A stretch of DNA of 64,000 bases from Mangrovicoccus sp. HB161399 (GCF_013184745.1 NZ_JAATVU010000018.1:50694-114693), one strand, 5' to 3'. Positions 42,682 through 52,037 are shown, counted from the stretch's first letter. The notes: generated from the letters alone by a model not told the origin. A program made the numbers and translations.

Positions 42682-44001
42682 ATGAGACACGGAGACAAAC
42701 GCGGACCGGCCGCGCAGGACCCAGGCCGGAAAGAGCGCGGACGCGGAAAGGGACGCCATGGCAGGCGCGCCTTCGACAATGGCACGCTGCGCCTGCTGAT
42801 CCTGCAGATGATCGGCGAGCAGCCGCGCCACGGCTACGAGATCATGACGGAGCTGGAGGCCCGCACCGCCGGCGCCTACCGGCCCAGCCCGGGGGTGCTC
42901 TACCCGAACCTCTCCGCGCTGGAAGAGGACGGGCTGATCGCCTGCGCGGCCGATGGCGGGCGGCGCAAGCTGTGCAGCATCACCCCGCTCGGGCAGCAGC
43001 ACCTGAAGCTCAACGCCGCCGCGCTGGAGGCACGGGCCGCCCATGACAGCCGCGGCGGCGGGCACCGCTTCCGCCGCGGCGCACCGCCGGAAATCGTCGC
43101 GGCGATGGACCGGCTGAAAGCGGCGCTGCGCCACAGCTTCCTGGATGCAGCCCCTGCAGAGCAGGCCATCCGCAGCGCGGCGACGGCGATCGCCGCCGCT
43201 GCCGAAACCATCGAGGGACTGGACACATCCCCCGTTTCCGCCCCCGCAGAGGACACCGACATGACCCAGATCATCACCCGCCACCGCCACGAGCTCCGCC
43301 GCCGCGAGCTGACCGTCCGCGAGGCCGCCGACCTGACGCCCAACATGCGCCGCATCGTGCTGGAAGGCCCTGAGCTGGACGATTTTTCCAGCCTCGGCTT
43401 CGATGACCACATCAAGCTGTTCTTCGACACGGGCGCCGGGAAGCCCGAGATGCGCGATTACACCCCCCGGGCCTTCGGCGGAGGCCGCCTGACCGTCGAT
43501 TTCGCGATGCACGAGGCCGGTCCGGCGACGGACTGGGCCCGCGACGCTGCTGCCGGCGACACGCTCCGGATCGGCGGGCCGCGCGGCTCGCAGGTGATCG
43601 CGCCGGTCTTCGACTGGTACCTGCTGGTCGGCGACGAAACGGCGCTGCCGGCGATCGGCCGCCGGGTGGAGGAGCTGCCTGCAGGCGTCACCGCCGTGAC
43701 CCTCGCCGCGGTCACCGGCCCGGAAGAGGAGCAGGCTTGGGACAGCCCGGCGGCGCAGCAGACGCACTGGGTGCACCGCCCGGCCGGAGCAGCAGCCGAT
43801 CCGGCGCCGTTGCTGGACGCGCTTTGGGCGCTGGATCTGCCCGACGGCAAGGGCTTCGCCTGGATCGCGGCCGAGGCTGGGGTGGCGCGGGCGCTGAAAC
43901 AGCACATGCTGCAGGATCGCGGCCATCCGGGCGAATGGCTGAAGGCGGCCGGCTATTGGACCGCCGGGCAGGCCGATGCCAGCGACAAGGCGCTCGACTG
44001 A
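42682..44001 (+). CDS. PadR repressor fused to a siderophore-interacting/ferric reductase domain (NfeR-NfeF-like)
   Basis: A single 439-residue frame. Residues 30-185 are a PadR-type winged-helix regulator (LRLLILQMIGEQPRHGYEIM; YRPSPGVLYPNLSALEEDGL) resembling E. coli YqjI/NfeR. Residues 194-439 are a siderophore-interacting protein with the FAD motif RDYTPR near 257 and the NADP region GDETALPAIG, resembling YqjH/NfeF, a ferric-siderophore reductase. In E. coli these are two divergent genes. Met194 (43261) could start a separate SIP, but no stop separates the parts. The metal-binding His/Cys-rich N-terminus of YqjI is replaced by an Arg/Gly-rich one. Confidence 0.88.
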   Translation: MRHGDKRGPAAQDPGRKERGRGKGRHGRRAFDNGTLRLLILQMIGEQPRHGYEIMTELEARTAGAYRPSPGVLYPNLSALEEDGLIACAADGGRRKLCSITPLGQQHLKLNAAALEARAAHDSRGGGHRFRRGAPPEIVAAMDRLKAALRHSFLDAAPAEQAIRSAATAIAAAAETIEGLDTSPVSAPAEDTDMTQIITRHRHELRRRELTVREAADLTPNMRRIVLEGPELDDFSSLGFDDHIKLFFDTGAGKPEMRDYTPRAFGGGRLTVDFAMHEAGPATDWARDAAAGDTLRIGGPRGSQVIAPVFDWYLLVGDETALPAIGRRVEELPAGVTAVTLAAVTGPEEEQAWDSPAAQQTHWVHRPAGAAADPAPLLDALWALDLPDGKGFAWIAAEAGVARALKQHMLQDRGHPGEWLKAAGYWTAGQADASDKALD

Positions 44002-44766
44002 GCGCCGCGCGGCGGTCCCTGCCCCTGCGCAAACGGACCGCCGCCCGCGTGCCTTCGGGCATTCTCCAGTCCACGGGATGAGGACCGCGGGGATGTTCCC
44101 CGCGTCTCCGGCCGACGGCCGGAACGGATTTCAAGGCAAGCGGGCGGCCTCTGCCGCTCCGGCAGTACGGCGGGCACTAGCCATCCGGCGACTCCCGGCA
44201 TGCAGCGCCCGGCCAAACGGGCATGCCCAACAGCCGCTCAGCGAGATCCCGCACCGCCATCGGGCATCTCCGACATTGCGATTTCCGCCGAGAAATCCGG
44301 GATTTCTTCCTGCAACTTCGGTACGCGCGGGGGCGCGAGACAGGCGGCAAAGGCTGCAGGCCCTCCGGCTCAGAGCCGAATCTGCGCCCGCCCCGGCGCC
44401 GGCCCGCACCCCCGATCCCGGCTCTGTCCGCAGGCGGCGGGCCCACGGGGCGGCTCGCTTGCGTGGCCGGCATTCCGATCGCGCGCCGGGCGCGGTGGCC
44501 CAGCCGCAAGTCTGTGAGCGACGCCAAAAGCTTCCGGCAGCGCCCTGAAACTCCGCAGCCCCCGGCAGACGCGCGCGGCCATGCCACGCGAATGACAGGC
44601 TCCGCGGCCTGCAAGACCTTCGGGACTGCTCCAGCGACCCGCGGATGCCGGGAACTGCCGCCCCGGACGCGCCGCGCGATGCGACCCCTCTGCCGCCTCG
44701 GCCCGGTCGACAGTCCGGCCCCGGCCGGGAAGACGTCGCGCGGCGGTACTGGCGCCTCCGGGCGGC
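44002..44766. other. long GC-rich spacer between convergent genes
   Basis: 765 bp between the PadR-SIP gene and the DeoR gene, which converge. It has open frames only of low-complexity Arg/Pro/Ala type and no convincing start, motif or intrinsic terminator. Nothing identifiable. Confidence 0.5.
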
Positions 44767-45528
44767 CTAGTCCGGACCGATCTCGGCGTAATGGGTGGTG
44801 CCGCGCGGCAGGTCGAAGGGTTCGGCAAGGGCGTCGGTGACCAGATGGTCGATCTCGTCGAGCCGGCAGATCGAGACGCGGCTCTCGGTGTCGAGCTTCT
44901 CGGAATGGCACAGCATGATGCAGGCGGCCGAGCAGCGGATCATCGCGCGCGCTACCTCGGCCTCGTGCAGCTCGTAATCGGTCGGGCCGCGCTGGCGGTC
45001 GACCGCCACCGGCGAGATCACCGCGAAATCGGCGCGGAAGCGGTCGATCTCGGACAGGGTCAGCTCGCCATGCACCGCCGGGACGTCGGCATGCGGCCGC
45101 CCGCCCAGCAGCAGCGTGTCGCAATCGGCGCCCTTGGTCATGATCGTGGCGATCTCCAGGGAGTTCGTGATCACGCGGACATTGCCGCGCGCCGCCAGCG
45201 CGCTGGCGAAGGCCGAAGTCGTGGTGCCGGCATCGACGAAGCAGGTGGCGCCCGCCGGGATCAGCTCCAGCGCCCGCCGCCCAATCGCGCGCTTCTGCGC
45301 GGAGAATTGCGAGGCACGCGCCGCGAAGGCGGGCTCGGGCTCCATCGCCGCCGAGCCGACCGCGCCGCCATGGACCCGCTGCAGCAGCCCCGCCTCCTCC
45401 ATCTCCAGGAGATCGCGCCGCACCGTTTCGCGCGAGACGCTGAACCGCGCGGCCAGACCGTTCGCCGAGACTTTCCCGTCCTGGCCGATCAGCGCGAGAA
45501 TCTGCGCCTGGCGTTCATGTGACCACAT
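44767..45528 (-). CDS. DeoR-family transcriptional regulator of the amino-alcohol operon
   Basis: A 253-residue DeoR/GlpR-type protein: winged helix-turn-helix at about residues 4-57 (VSANGLAARFSVSRETVRRD) and sensor domain with DAGTTT at 99-104. The start at 45528 (MWSHERQAQI) has an AAGGAGAG ribosome-binding site; an earlier in-frame Met gives a non-conserved tail. It is divergent from the IMPase-ABC-eut operon with a 275-bp region between, and so is the natural candidate to control it, presumably in response to a phosphorylated metabolite made by the operon's kinases. Confidence 0.88.
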   Translation of the reverse strand: MWSHERQAQILALIGQDGKVSANGLAARFSVSRETVRRDLLEMEEAGLLQRVHGGAVGSAAMEPEPAFAARASQFSAQKRAIGRRALELIPAGATCFVDAGTTTSAFASALAARGNVRVITNSLEIATIMTKGADCDTLLLGGRPHADVPAVHGELTLSEIDRFRADFAVISPVAVDRQRGPTDYELHEAEVARAMIRCSAACIMLCHSEKLDTESRVSICRLDEIDHLVTDALAEPFDLPRGTTHYAEIGPD

Positions 45529-45597
45529 GGGGCTCTCCTTCTGTCCCGTCTTCCTTGCGGGGACAGGAGGGGAAAGTCCACATCGCATGTGTCATTG

Positions 45598-45717
45598 CGT
45601 GGAGATTCTAGCCTGACCTGGCACGCAACCTGCACATCTGCGTGGGGATCCGCCCAGATTCGTGGCATTTTGGGGAATTTTGCGCATATTAATTGGGCAG
45701 TGCGTGCTTTTTCGTGG
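45598..45717. promoter_or_regulatory. candidate DeoR operators: four phased CGTGG repeats
   Basis: CGTGG occurs at 45598, 45641, 45661 and 45713 with similar flanks (T or G, C, GTGG, then A/T). Spacings of 43, 20 and 52 bp are near whole multiples of a helical turn. They lie in an A/T-rich part of the divergent region (45650-45760). The assignment to the adjacent DeoR protein is inferred. Confidence 0.45.
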
Positions 45718-45803
45718 ATTTAGGTGTGCTTTCGCGTGTTTTATGCTGCCACAGCCACCGATCCGGACGAAAGATTCCCCAAAAGCGCAGGATATGACAC
45801 ACA

Positions 45804-46595
45804 ATGACAACATCTCCGGAGATCGATCTGGCCGCCGACGTGGCCGACGGCGCCCGCAGGATGGCGCTGAGCTACTTCCGGCGCCCGCTGGCGGTTGACG
45901 ACAAGGCCGACAGCTCGCCCGTGACGGTCGCCGACCGCGAGATCGAGGCCTACATGCGCGCCCGCATCGCCGAGACCTTCCCCGGCCACGGCATCTTCGG
46001 CGAGGAACAGGATCCCGAGCGGCTCGAGGCCTCCGAGATCTGGGTGGTGGATCCGATCGACGGCACGAAGTCCTTCGTCACCGGCCATCCGCTCTTCGGC
46101 AACCTGATGGCGCTGCTGAAGGGCGGCCGCCCGGTGCTGGGCCAGATCGAGATGCCCGCACTCGGCGAGCGCTGGCAGGGCGCGGCCGGGCAGCCGACGC
46201 TGTTCAACGGCGCCCCCTGCCGCACCAGCAGCTGCACCGAGCTGTCCGCCGCGCTGGCCTACACGACCGACCCCATGCTGTTCGAGGGCGACGACCTCAA
46301 GGTCTACGACCTGCTGCGCCGCTCGGTGCGGCTGCTGCGCTTCGGCGGCGACTGCTACAACTACGGGCTGCTGGCCTCGGGCCATTGCGACCTGGTGCTG
46401 GAGATCGGCCTGCAGCCCTATGACTACCTGCCGCTGGTGCAGGTGATCGAGGGCGCGGGCGGCGTGATCACCGACTGGGACGGCCAGCCGCTGGGGCTGG
46501 ACTCGCGCGGCGACGTGCTGGCCTCGGCCACGCCCGAACTTCACGGCAAGATGCTGGACCGGCTGGCGCAGACCCGCGCCGCCGTGCCCGCCTGA
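45804..46595 (+). CDS. inositol-monophosphatase-family phosphatase
   Basis: A 263-residue Mg-dependent phosphatase. The metal-site motifs are complete: GEE at 66-68, DPIDGTKSF from Asp83, and a C-terminal YDYLPLVQVIEGAGG that stands in for the usual WDxAAG. Relatives dephosphorylate inositol phosphate, histidinol phosphate or 3'-phosphoadenosine compounds. As first gene of the operon containing four phosphotransferases, it may remove phosphate from the imported conjugate or recycle an intermediate. The real substrate is unknown. The ribosome-binding site (AGGA) is weak. Confidence 0.86.
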   Translation: MTTSPEIDLAADVADGARRMALSYFRRPLAVDDKADSSPVTVADREIEAYMRARIAETFPGHGIFGEEQDPERLEASEIWVVDPIDGTKSFVTGHPLFGNLMALLKGGRPVLGQIEMPALGERWQGAAGQPTLFNGAPCRTSSCTELSAALAYTTDPMLFEGDDLKVYDLLRRSVRLLRFGGDCYNYGLLASGHCDLVLEIGLQPYDYLPLVQVIEGAGGVITDWDGQPLGLDSRGDVLASATPELHGKMLDRLAQTRAAVPA

Positions 46596-46638
46596 CACGA
46601 CACCAAGCAAGAAAACAGTTCCCGACAGGAGAGTTAAA

Positions 46639-48219
46639 GTGCTGAACAGACGGTCCTTCCTGAACTATGCCGGCATGGCGGGCGCGGGCGTCCTCATGAA
46701 CCGCGTCAATCCCGACTTCTTCATCGGCACCGCGCGCGCCGACGTGACCAAGCCGATGACTTTCCTGTCGGCCGAGAACATCACCGGCAACTGGGACCCG
46801 ACCGCGCATACCACGCTGTCCCAGACCACCATCCAGGGCTTCGTCATGGGCTACCTGGCGCGCGCGCCGATGCGTCCCGAGGACCCGCAGGCGATGGAAA
46901 TGGAGCTGGCCACCGAGCTGAACCTGCTCGACGCCCACCGCTTCGAGATCAAGCTGCGCGAAGGCATCACCTTCCATGACGGCAAGCCCTTCACCGCCGA
47001 GGACGTCAAGGCGACCTTCGAATACGGCGCCCAGCCCGACCGTCCGGCCCAGTGGTATCCCGGCCCGACCGACAGCTTCGAGGTGACGACCCCCGACGAT
47101 TACACGGTGATCGTCGACACGACGAAGGGCGGCTACGGCGCCCATATGTTCTACTTCCTGACCGCCTATCTGCCGATCATGTCCGCCAAGGACATTGCCG
47201 AAGGCCCGAAGGGCGCGCTGACCCAGCGGCTGAACGGCACCGGCCCGTTCAAGTTCGTCGAACAGCGCGGCAACGACACCGTCATGGAAGCCAACCCGAC
47301 CTACTGGAAAGGCGATGTCACCGTGCCGGGCGTGGTCTATTCCTTCGTCGGCGACGCCACCACGCGGATGCTGTCGCTGCTGAACGGCCAGGCCGACGTG
47401 ATCGAGCGGCTGGAACCCGAACAGCTGGAGACGCTGGTCGGCAATGACGAGATCAAGCTGTCGAAGCTGGTCTCGGTCGAGAACAAGTACCTGTGGTTCC
47501 GCTGCTCGAAGCCGCCCTTCGACAACCCGCTGGTGCGCAAGGCCGCGGCCCATGCCATCGACCGCGAGCTGCTGCTCGAGGTGCTGGGCGATGCCGGCGC
47601 GCCGAACTCGAACTTCATCTCGCCGATCAAGTTCGGCTATGTCGAGCTCGACAACTACCCGGAATACGACCCGGAGGAATGCCAGCGCCTGCTGGCCGAG
47701 GCGGGCTATCCGAACGGCGAGGGCCTGCCGGAGCTGGAATACATCACCTCCACCGGCTTCTACCCGAAGACCAAGGAATACGGCGAGGTGATCACCGCGC
47801 TGCTGCAGGAGCAGGGCTTCCCGGTGACGCTGAACGTCATGGAAGTCGCGGCCTGGAACGAGCGGCTCTACGACCGTCCCGGCGGCGGCCCGGGCCACAT
47901 GATCGACTGCGGCTGGATGGCCGGCTCGCCCGAGCCCGACCTGGTGCTGCGCACGCATTTCCACTCCTCGTCGAAGCGGATCTGCGGCATCGTCGATCCC
48001 GAGATCGACGCGGCGCTGGATGCGGAGCGCAACGCGCCCTCGCTCGAGGCCCGCAAGGAGGTCCTGGCCACCAACCTGATGCCGCTTCTGGCGGACAAGG
48101 TGCCGGCCCTGTCGCTCTTCACCTCGGTGATGATCCACGCGATGCGTTCCGAGTATGACGGGCTCTTCATCTATGCCGACGGCCTGATGGACGCCTCCAA
48201 GGTGACCTCCGCCGCCTGA
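46639..48219 (+). CDS. ABC transporter substrate-binding protein, family 5 (dipeptide/nickel type)
   Basis: A 526-residue periplasmic binding protein with a Tat-type signal: NRRSFLNYAG at the N-terminus followed by a short hydrophobic segment. The mature part shows family 5 hallmarks (LREGITFHDGKPFTAEDV near 105; LNGTGPFKF; NPTYWKG; RKAAAHAIDRE). Members bind peptides, but also amides, opines, glycosides and other cationic compounds. The start is GTG with AGGAGAG upstream. It supplies the importer encoded by the next three genes; a GC stem-loop follows the gene. Confidence 0.92.
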   Translation: MLNRRSFLNYAGMAGAGVLMNRVNPDFFIGTARADVTKPMTFLSAENITGNWDPTAHTTLSQTTIQGFVMGYLARAPMRPEDPQAMEMELATELNLLDAHRFEIKLREGITFHDGKPFTAEDVKATFEYGAQPDRPAQWYPGPTDSFEVTTPDDYTVIVDTTKGGYGAHMFYFLTAYLPIMSAKDIAEGPKGALTQRLNGTGPFKFVEQRGNDTVMEANPTYWKGDVTVPGVVYSFVGDATTRMLSLLNGQADVIERLEPEQLETLVGNDEIKLSKLVSVENKYLWFRCSKPPFDNPLVRKAAAHAIDRELLLEVLGDAGAPNSNFISPIKFGYVELDNYPEYDPEECQRLLAEAGYPNGEGLPELEYITSTGFYPKTKEYGEVITALLQEQGFPVTLNVMEVAAWNERLYDRPGGGPGHMIDCGWMAGSPEPDLVLRTHFHSSSKRICGIVDPEIDAALDAERNAPSLEARKEVLATNLMPLLADKVPALSLFTSVMIHAMRSEYDGLFIYADGLMDASKVTSAA

Positions 48220-48229
48220 CCCCGCGACA

Positions 48230-48251
48230 GGGGCGGCCTCCGGGCCGCCCC
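48230..48251 (+). other. intercistronic stem-loop after the binding-protein gene
   Basis: Perfect 9-bp stem: GGGGCGGCC (48230-48238) with GGCCGCCCC (48243-48251), loop TCCG, no T run. Typical position for a hairpin that limits permease and protects binding-protein mRNA. Confidence 0.6.
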
Positions 48252-48278
48252 GCAGCCCCTGCCCCGGAAGGGACCGCC

Positions 48279-49259
48279 ATGTTCATCCTCCGTTTCCTGC
48301 TGCGCCGGCTTGCCCAGGGCGCGCTGATCATCTTCCTCGTCTCCGCGCTGATCTTCACCCTGCTGCGCGTCGTGCCCGGCGACCCCGTGCGGCTGATGGC
48401 CGGCGGCATGGCCCCCGAGGCGCTGATCGAGCAGATCGCCACGGACATGGGCCTGCGCGACCCGATCCCCGTGCAGTTCACCCGCTACATGTCCGGCGTC
48501 GTCCAGGGCGACCTGGGCCAGTCCTTCGTCCGCCCGGCCAACGGCGCCGCGGTCGGCGGGGCAAGCTTCGACGACAGCACCCGCTCGGCCCGCGCCGAGG
48601 TCTGGGACCTGATCGCCGAGACCGCGCCCAAGACCATCCAGCTCGCCTGCCTCGCCATGGTCTTCGCGCTGATGATCGCCATCCCGATCGGCGTCTGGGG
48701 CGGGCTACATCCCGGCGGCTGGCCCGACCGCATAGCGCTCTACTGCTCGTCCGTCTTCGTCTCGCTGCCGAACTTCTGGCTCGGCATCATGCTGGCGCTG
48801 CTCCTGTCGGTGAAGCTGAAGCTGCTTCCGGCCATCGGCTATGGCGGCTTCGCCTGGACGATCCTGCCCGCGCTGGTGCTGGCCATCGAGATCGCGCCCT
48901 TCATCATCCGCTCGCTGACCGTGTCGGTGGCGCAGATCATGGGCCAGAACTTCATCGACATCGCCGGCGTCCGCGGGCTCAGCCGCAACCAGATCATCTT
49001 CCGCCACGGCGCCAAGAACGCGGCCGTGCCGCTCCTGAACCTCCTCGGCGTGCAGTTCTCGATGCTGCTGGGCGGCGTGCTCGTGGTCGAGTTCATCTTC
49101 GACTATCCGGGACTCGGCCTCCTGACCATCAACGCCGTGATGCAGCGCGACTTCCCGCTGATCCAGGGCATCGCCATCGTCACCGCGGCGGCCTTCGTCC
49201 TGATCAACATCGTCGTCGACCTCCTGTCCACCCTGATCGATCCGAGGCTCGAATACTGA
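48279..49259 (+). CDS. ABC transporter permease, DppB/OppB type
   Basis: A 326-residue inner-membrane protein with six hydrophobic segments. It begins with the typical FLLRRLAQGALIIFLVSALIF-like first helix, and carries VPGDPVR near residue 30 and the cytoplasmic EAA-type loop DIAGVRGLSRNQIIFRHG (residues ~227-244) that contacts the ATPase. The region 70-110 is longer than usual. It overlaps the next permease gene by one base. Confidence 0.92.
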   Translation: MFILRFLLRRLAQGALIIFLVSALIFTLLRVVPGDPVRLMAGGMAPEALIEQIATDMGLRDPIPVQFTRYMSGVVQGDLGQSFVRPANGAAVGGASFDDSTRSARAEVWDLIAETAPKTIQLACLAMVFALMIAIPIGVWGGLHPGGWPDRIALYCSSVFVSLPNFWLGIMLALLLSVKLKLLPAIGYGGFAWTILPALVLAIEIAPFIIRSLTVSVAQIMGQNFIDIAGVRGLSRNQIIFRHGAKNAAVPLLNLLGVQFSMLLGGVLVVEFIFDYPGLGLLTINAVMQRDFPLIQGIAIVTAAAFVLINIVVDLLSTLIDPRLEY

Positions 49260-50173
49260 TGACCAGCATCGACACCATGGCAGCGCCGAAGCTTTCCAAG
49301 GCCGAGAGCCGCTCCATCTCCTCGCGCATCTGGCGGATGGCCTTCGCCTCCACGGAATTCAAGATCGGCCTCGCGGTCTTCGCGATCCTGATGCTTGCCG
49401 CGGCGCTGTATCCCGAACTGTCGGGCATCGACCCGACCAAGATGAACATCCGCGCCAAGATGACGCCGCCGCTCTTCATGGGCGAGGGCTGGGACTGGGC
49501 GCATCCGCTGGGCACCGACCAGCTGGGCCGCGACATGCTGGCCCGCGTGCTGGTGGGCCTGCGCTACTCGATCCTGATCGGCGTCACGACCACCGTGCTG
49601 ATGCTGGCCGTCGGCGCGCTGATCGGGCTGGTTGCGGGCTATTACGGCAAGTCCGTCGACACCGTGCTGATGCGCCTGACCGACGCGCAGCTGTCGATCC
49701 CGATGATCATCCTCGCGATCACCATCCTCGGCGTGTCGCGGCCCACCATCCCCTCGATCATCATCGTCCTCGGCCTGGCCGGCTGGCCGGTCTATGCCCG
49801 GGTCATGCGCTCGACCATCATGGCGGAGCGCAAGAAGGAATACGTCCGCGGCGCGATGGTGCTGGGCGCCACGGATTTCCGGATCATGGTCCTGCTGCTG
49901 CTGCCGCTGGTGCTGCCGCCGATGGCCTTCGTCGCCGTGCTCGATGTCGCCCGGATGATGATCTTCGAAAGCGTGCTGGGCTTCCTCGGCCTCGGCGTGC
50001 AGCCGCCGACCCCGACCTTCGGCAACATCATCGCCGACGGCCGCAAGTACCTGCTGAATGCCTGGTGGGTCGCCACCATGCCCGGCGTCTTCCTCTGCCT
50101 GACGCTGACCAGCATCAACCTGATGGGCGCCTCGCTGGAGCGGGCCCGCAACAAAGTCTACGGAGGGGCGTGA
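49259..50173 (+). CDS. ABC transporter permease, DppC/OppC type
   Basis: A 304-residue inner-membrane protein with the OppC N-terminal helix, the motif HPLGTDQLGRDMLARVLVG (~residue 80) typical of the family, six hydrophobic segments, and the EAA loop VRGAMVLGATDFRIMV. With the DppB-type protein it forms the membrane channel of the importer. The ATP-binding gene begins two bases after its stop. Confidence 0.93.
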   Translation: MTSIDTMAAPKLSKAESRSISSRIWRMAFASTEFKIGLAVFAILMLAAALYPELSGIDPTKMNIRAKMTPPLFMGEGWDWAHPLGTDQLGRDMLARVLVGLRYSILIGVTTTVLMLAVGALIGLVAGYYGKSVDTVLMRLTDAQLSIPMIILAITILGVSRPTIPSIIIVLGLAGWPVYARVMRSTIMAERKKEYVRGAMVLGATDFRIMVLLLLPLVLPPMAFVAVLDVARMMIFESVLGFLGLGVQPPTPTFGNIIADGRKYLLNAWWVATMPGVFLCLTLTSINLMGASLERARNKVYGGA

Positions 50174-50174
50174 G

Positions 50175-52037
50175 ATGTACGACCACACGGCCATGGCGCC
50201 CGTTCTCGAAGTCGAGGGCCTTTCGGTCGGCGCCGACCTGCCCGAGGGCATGAAGCCGATCCTGCAGGATGTCTCCTTCAGCCTCCGCCCGCGCGAGATC
50301 CTGTCGGTGATCGGCGAAAGCGGCGCCGGCAAGACCGTGCTGGCGCGCACGCTGGCTAGCTGGCTTGCCGACCCGCTGAAGGTCACCGGCGGCAGCGCGA
50401 AGTTCCGCGGCACCGACCTGATCAAGGATGCTGCCGCGGCCCGCAAGCTGGCCGGGCGCGAGATAGCCTATGTCGGCGGCAACCCCGCGGGCGCGCTCGA
50501 CCCGACCATGACGGTGGGCGCGCAGCTTGTGGAGAAGCTCCGCGCCGTGCGCCCCGAGATCCCGGCGGCCCAGGCGAAGCAGAAGGCCATCGAGCTGCTC
50601 GACGCGGTGCGCATTCCGTCTGCCGCGCAGCGCTTCCACGAATACCCGTTCCAGTATTCGGGCGGCATGATGCAGCGGGCGATGATCGTCGACGCGTTGA
50701 TTTCCGACCCTGCGCTGCTGATCGCCGACAACATCACCCAGCCGCTCGACGTGACCGTCGCCGCGCAGATCCTCAAGCTGATGCGCGACCTGACGGGGCG
50801 CTTCGACACTGCCGTGCTGTTCATCTGCTCATCCCTGCCGGTGGCCTGCGATGCCTCCGACGAGGTGCTGGTGCTCAACAAGGGCCGCGTGGTCGAGCGC
50901 CAGGTGCCGGAGCAGCTGGTCTCCGCCCCGCAGCACGGCTACACCGCCCAGCTGATCCGCGAGCTGCCCAAGCTCTGGGACACCGCCGAGGCCGCCCCGC
51001 AGGAAGAGCGCGGGGAGCCCCGGCCGATCATGTCGGTGCGCGGCGTCGCCAAGCACTACACCGCCAAGAACCGCGCCCAGGGCGGCACCAACGTGGTGCA
51101 GGCGGTGCGCAACGTGGAATTCGACGTCTTCCAGGGCGACAATTTCGGGCTGGTGGGCGAGTCGGGCTGCGGCAAGTCCTCGCTGATGCGGCTGCTCACG
51201 GGGCTGGAACGCCCCGATGCCGGCACGATCCTGTTCGAGGGCGAAGACATCGGCTCCGCCCGCCCGGCCCGCATCCGCGAGCTGCGCCGCAAGTTCCAGC
51301 TGGTGCTGCAGGACCCCTACGGCTCGCTGCCACCGCAGAAATCCATCGGCGCGATCCTCGAGGAGCCGCTGAAGATCCACAGGATCGGCGACCGCAAGGA
51401 ACGCCGCGAGCGCGCCCGCGCGGTCATGTCCGAAGTGGGGCTGTCCGAAGCGCTCTACGAGGAGCTGCCCAACGGACTCTCCGCCGGGCAGCGCCAGCGC
51501 CTGAACGTCGCCCGCGCCATGACGCTGGAGCCGCGGCTGCTGATCATGGACGAAACCCTCTCGGCGCTCGACCAGACCGAGCAGCACAAGATGCTCGACC
51601 TCTTCGAGCGGCTGCAAGCCCAGCACGGCTTCACCTACATCTTCATCTCGCACGACCTTGCGATGGTGCGCCGCGTCTGCTCGCGCATCGCGGTGATGTA
51701 TCTCGGCGAGACGGTCGAGGTGGCGCCGAACGAACGCCTGTTCTTCGATCCGGGCCATCCCTACAGCCGCGCGCTGCTGTCTGCGGCCCCGACGCTGGAA
51801 CCGCGCCGCTACCTGCCCGAGGACTGCCTGCTCGAAGGCGAGCCGCCCTCGCCCATCGACCTGCCCCCCGGCTGCGCCTTCGCCAGCCGCTGCCCGCATG
51901 CCTTCGACCGCTGCCGGTCGGAGAATCCGGGCCTCACCGCCCGCGGCGGCCGAGCCCTGGCCGCCTGCTTCCTGAACCCGCGCCGGGGCGAGGATGCCCC
52001 CGCGGTCCTGACGACACCGGAGACTTCCCATGCCTGA
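50175..52037 (+). CDS. fused ABC transporter ATP-binding protein, DppD-DppF type
   Basis: A 620-residue protein with two ATP-binding domains. The first has Walker A GESGAGKT (47-54) and signature YSGGMMQR, but its Walker B reads ADNIT with Asp185-Asn186, so the catalytic Glu is missing. The second has Walker A GESGCGKS (328-335), signature LSAGQRQR and Walker B MDETLS with Asp459-Glu460, fully active in appearance. The C-terminal oligopeptide-transporter domain with CAFASRCPHAF is present. One ATP site of the transporter may therefore be degenerate. The end overlaps the M20 gene by 8 bp. Confidence 0.92.
   Translation: MYDHTAMAPVLEVEGLSVGADLPEGMKPILQDVSFSLRPREILSVIGESGAGKTVLARTLASWLADPLKVTGGSAKFRGTDLIKDAAAARKLAGREIAYVGGNPAGALDPTMTVGAQLVEKLRAVRPEIPAAQAKQKAIELLDAVRIPSAAQRFHEYPFQYSGGMMQRAMIVDALISDPALLIADNITQPLDVTVAAQILKLMRDLTGRFDTAVLFICSSLPVACDASDEVLVLNKGRVVERQVPEQLVSAPQHGYTAQLIRELPKLWDTAEAAPQEERGEPRPIMSVRGVAKHYTAKNRAQGGTNVVQAVRNVEFDVFQGDNFGLVGESGCGKSSLMRLLTGLERPDAGTILFEGEDIGSARPARIRELRRKFQLVLQDPYGSLPPQKSIGAILEEPLKIHRIGDRKERRERARAVMSEVGLSEALYEELPNGLSAGQRQRLNVARAMTLEPRLLIMDETLSALDQTEQHKMLDLFERLQAQHGFTYIFISHDLAMVRRVCSRIAVMYLGETVEVAPNERLFFDPGHPYSRALLSAAPTLEPRRYLPEDCLLEGEPPSPIDLPPGCAFASRCPHAFDRCRSENPGLTARGGRALAACFLNPRRGEDAPAVLTTPETSHA

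Noticed and set aside
42682..43260. Separate PadR and SIP genes instead of a fusion.
   Set aside because: No stop codon, frameshift or ribosome-binding site stronger than background separates the domains, so one fused gene is the simpler reading.
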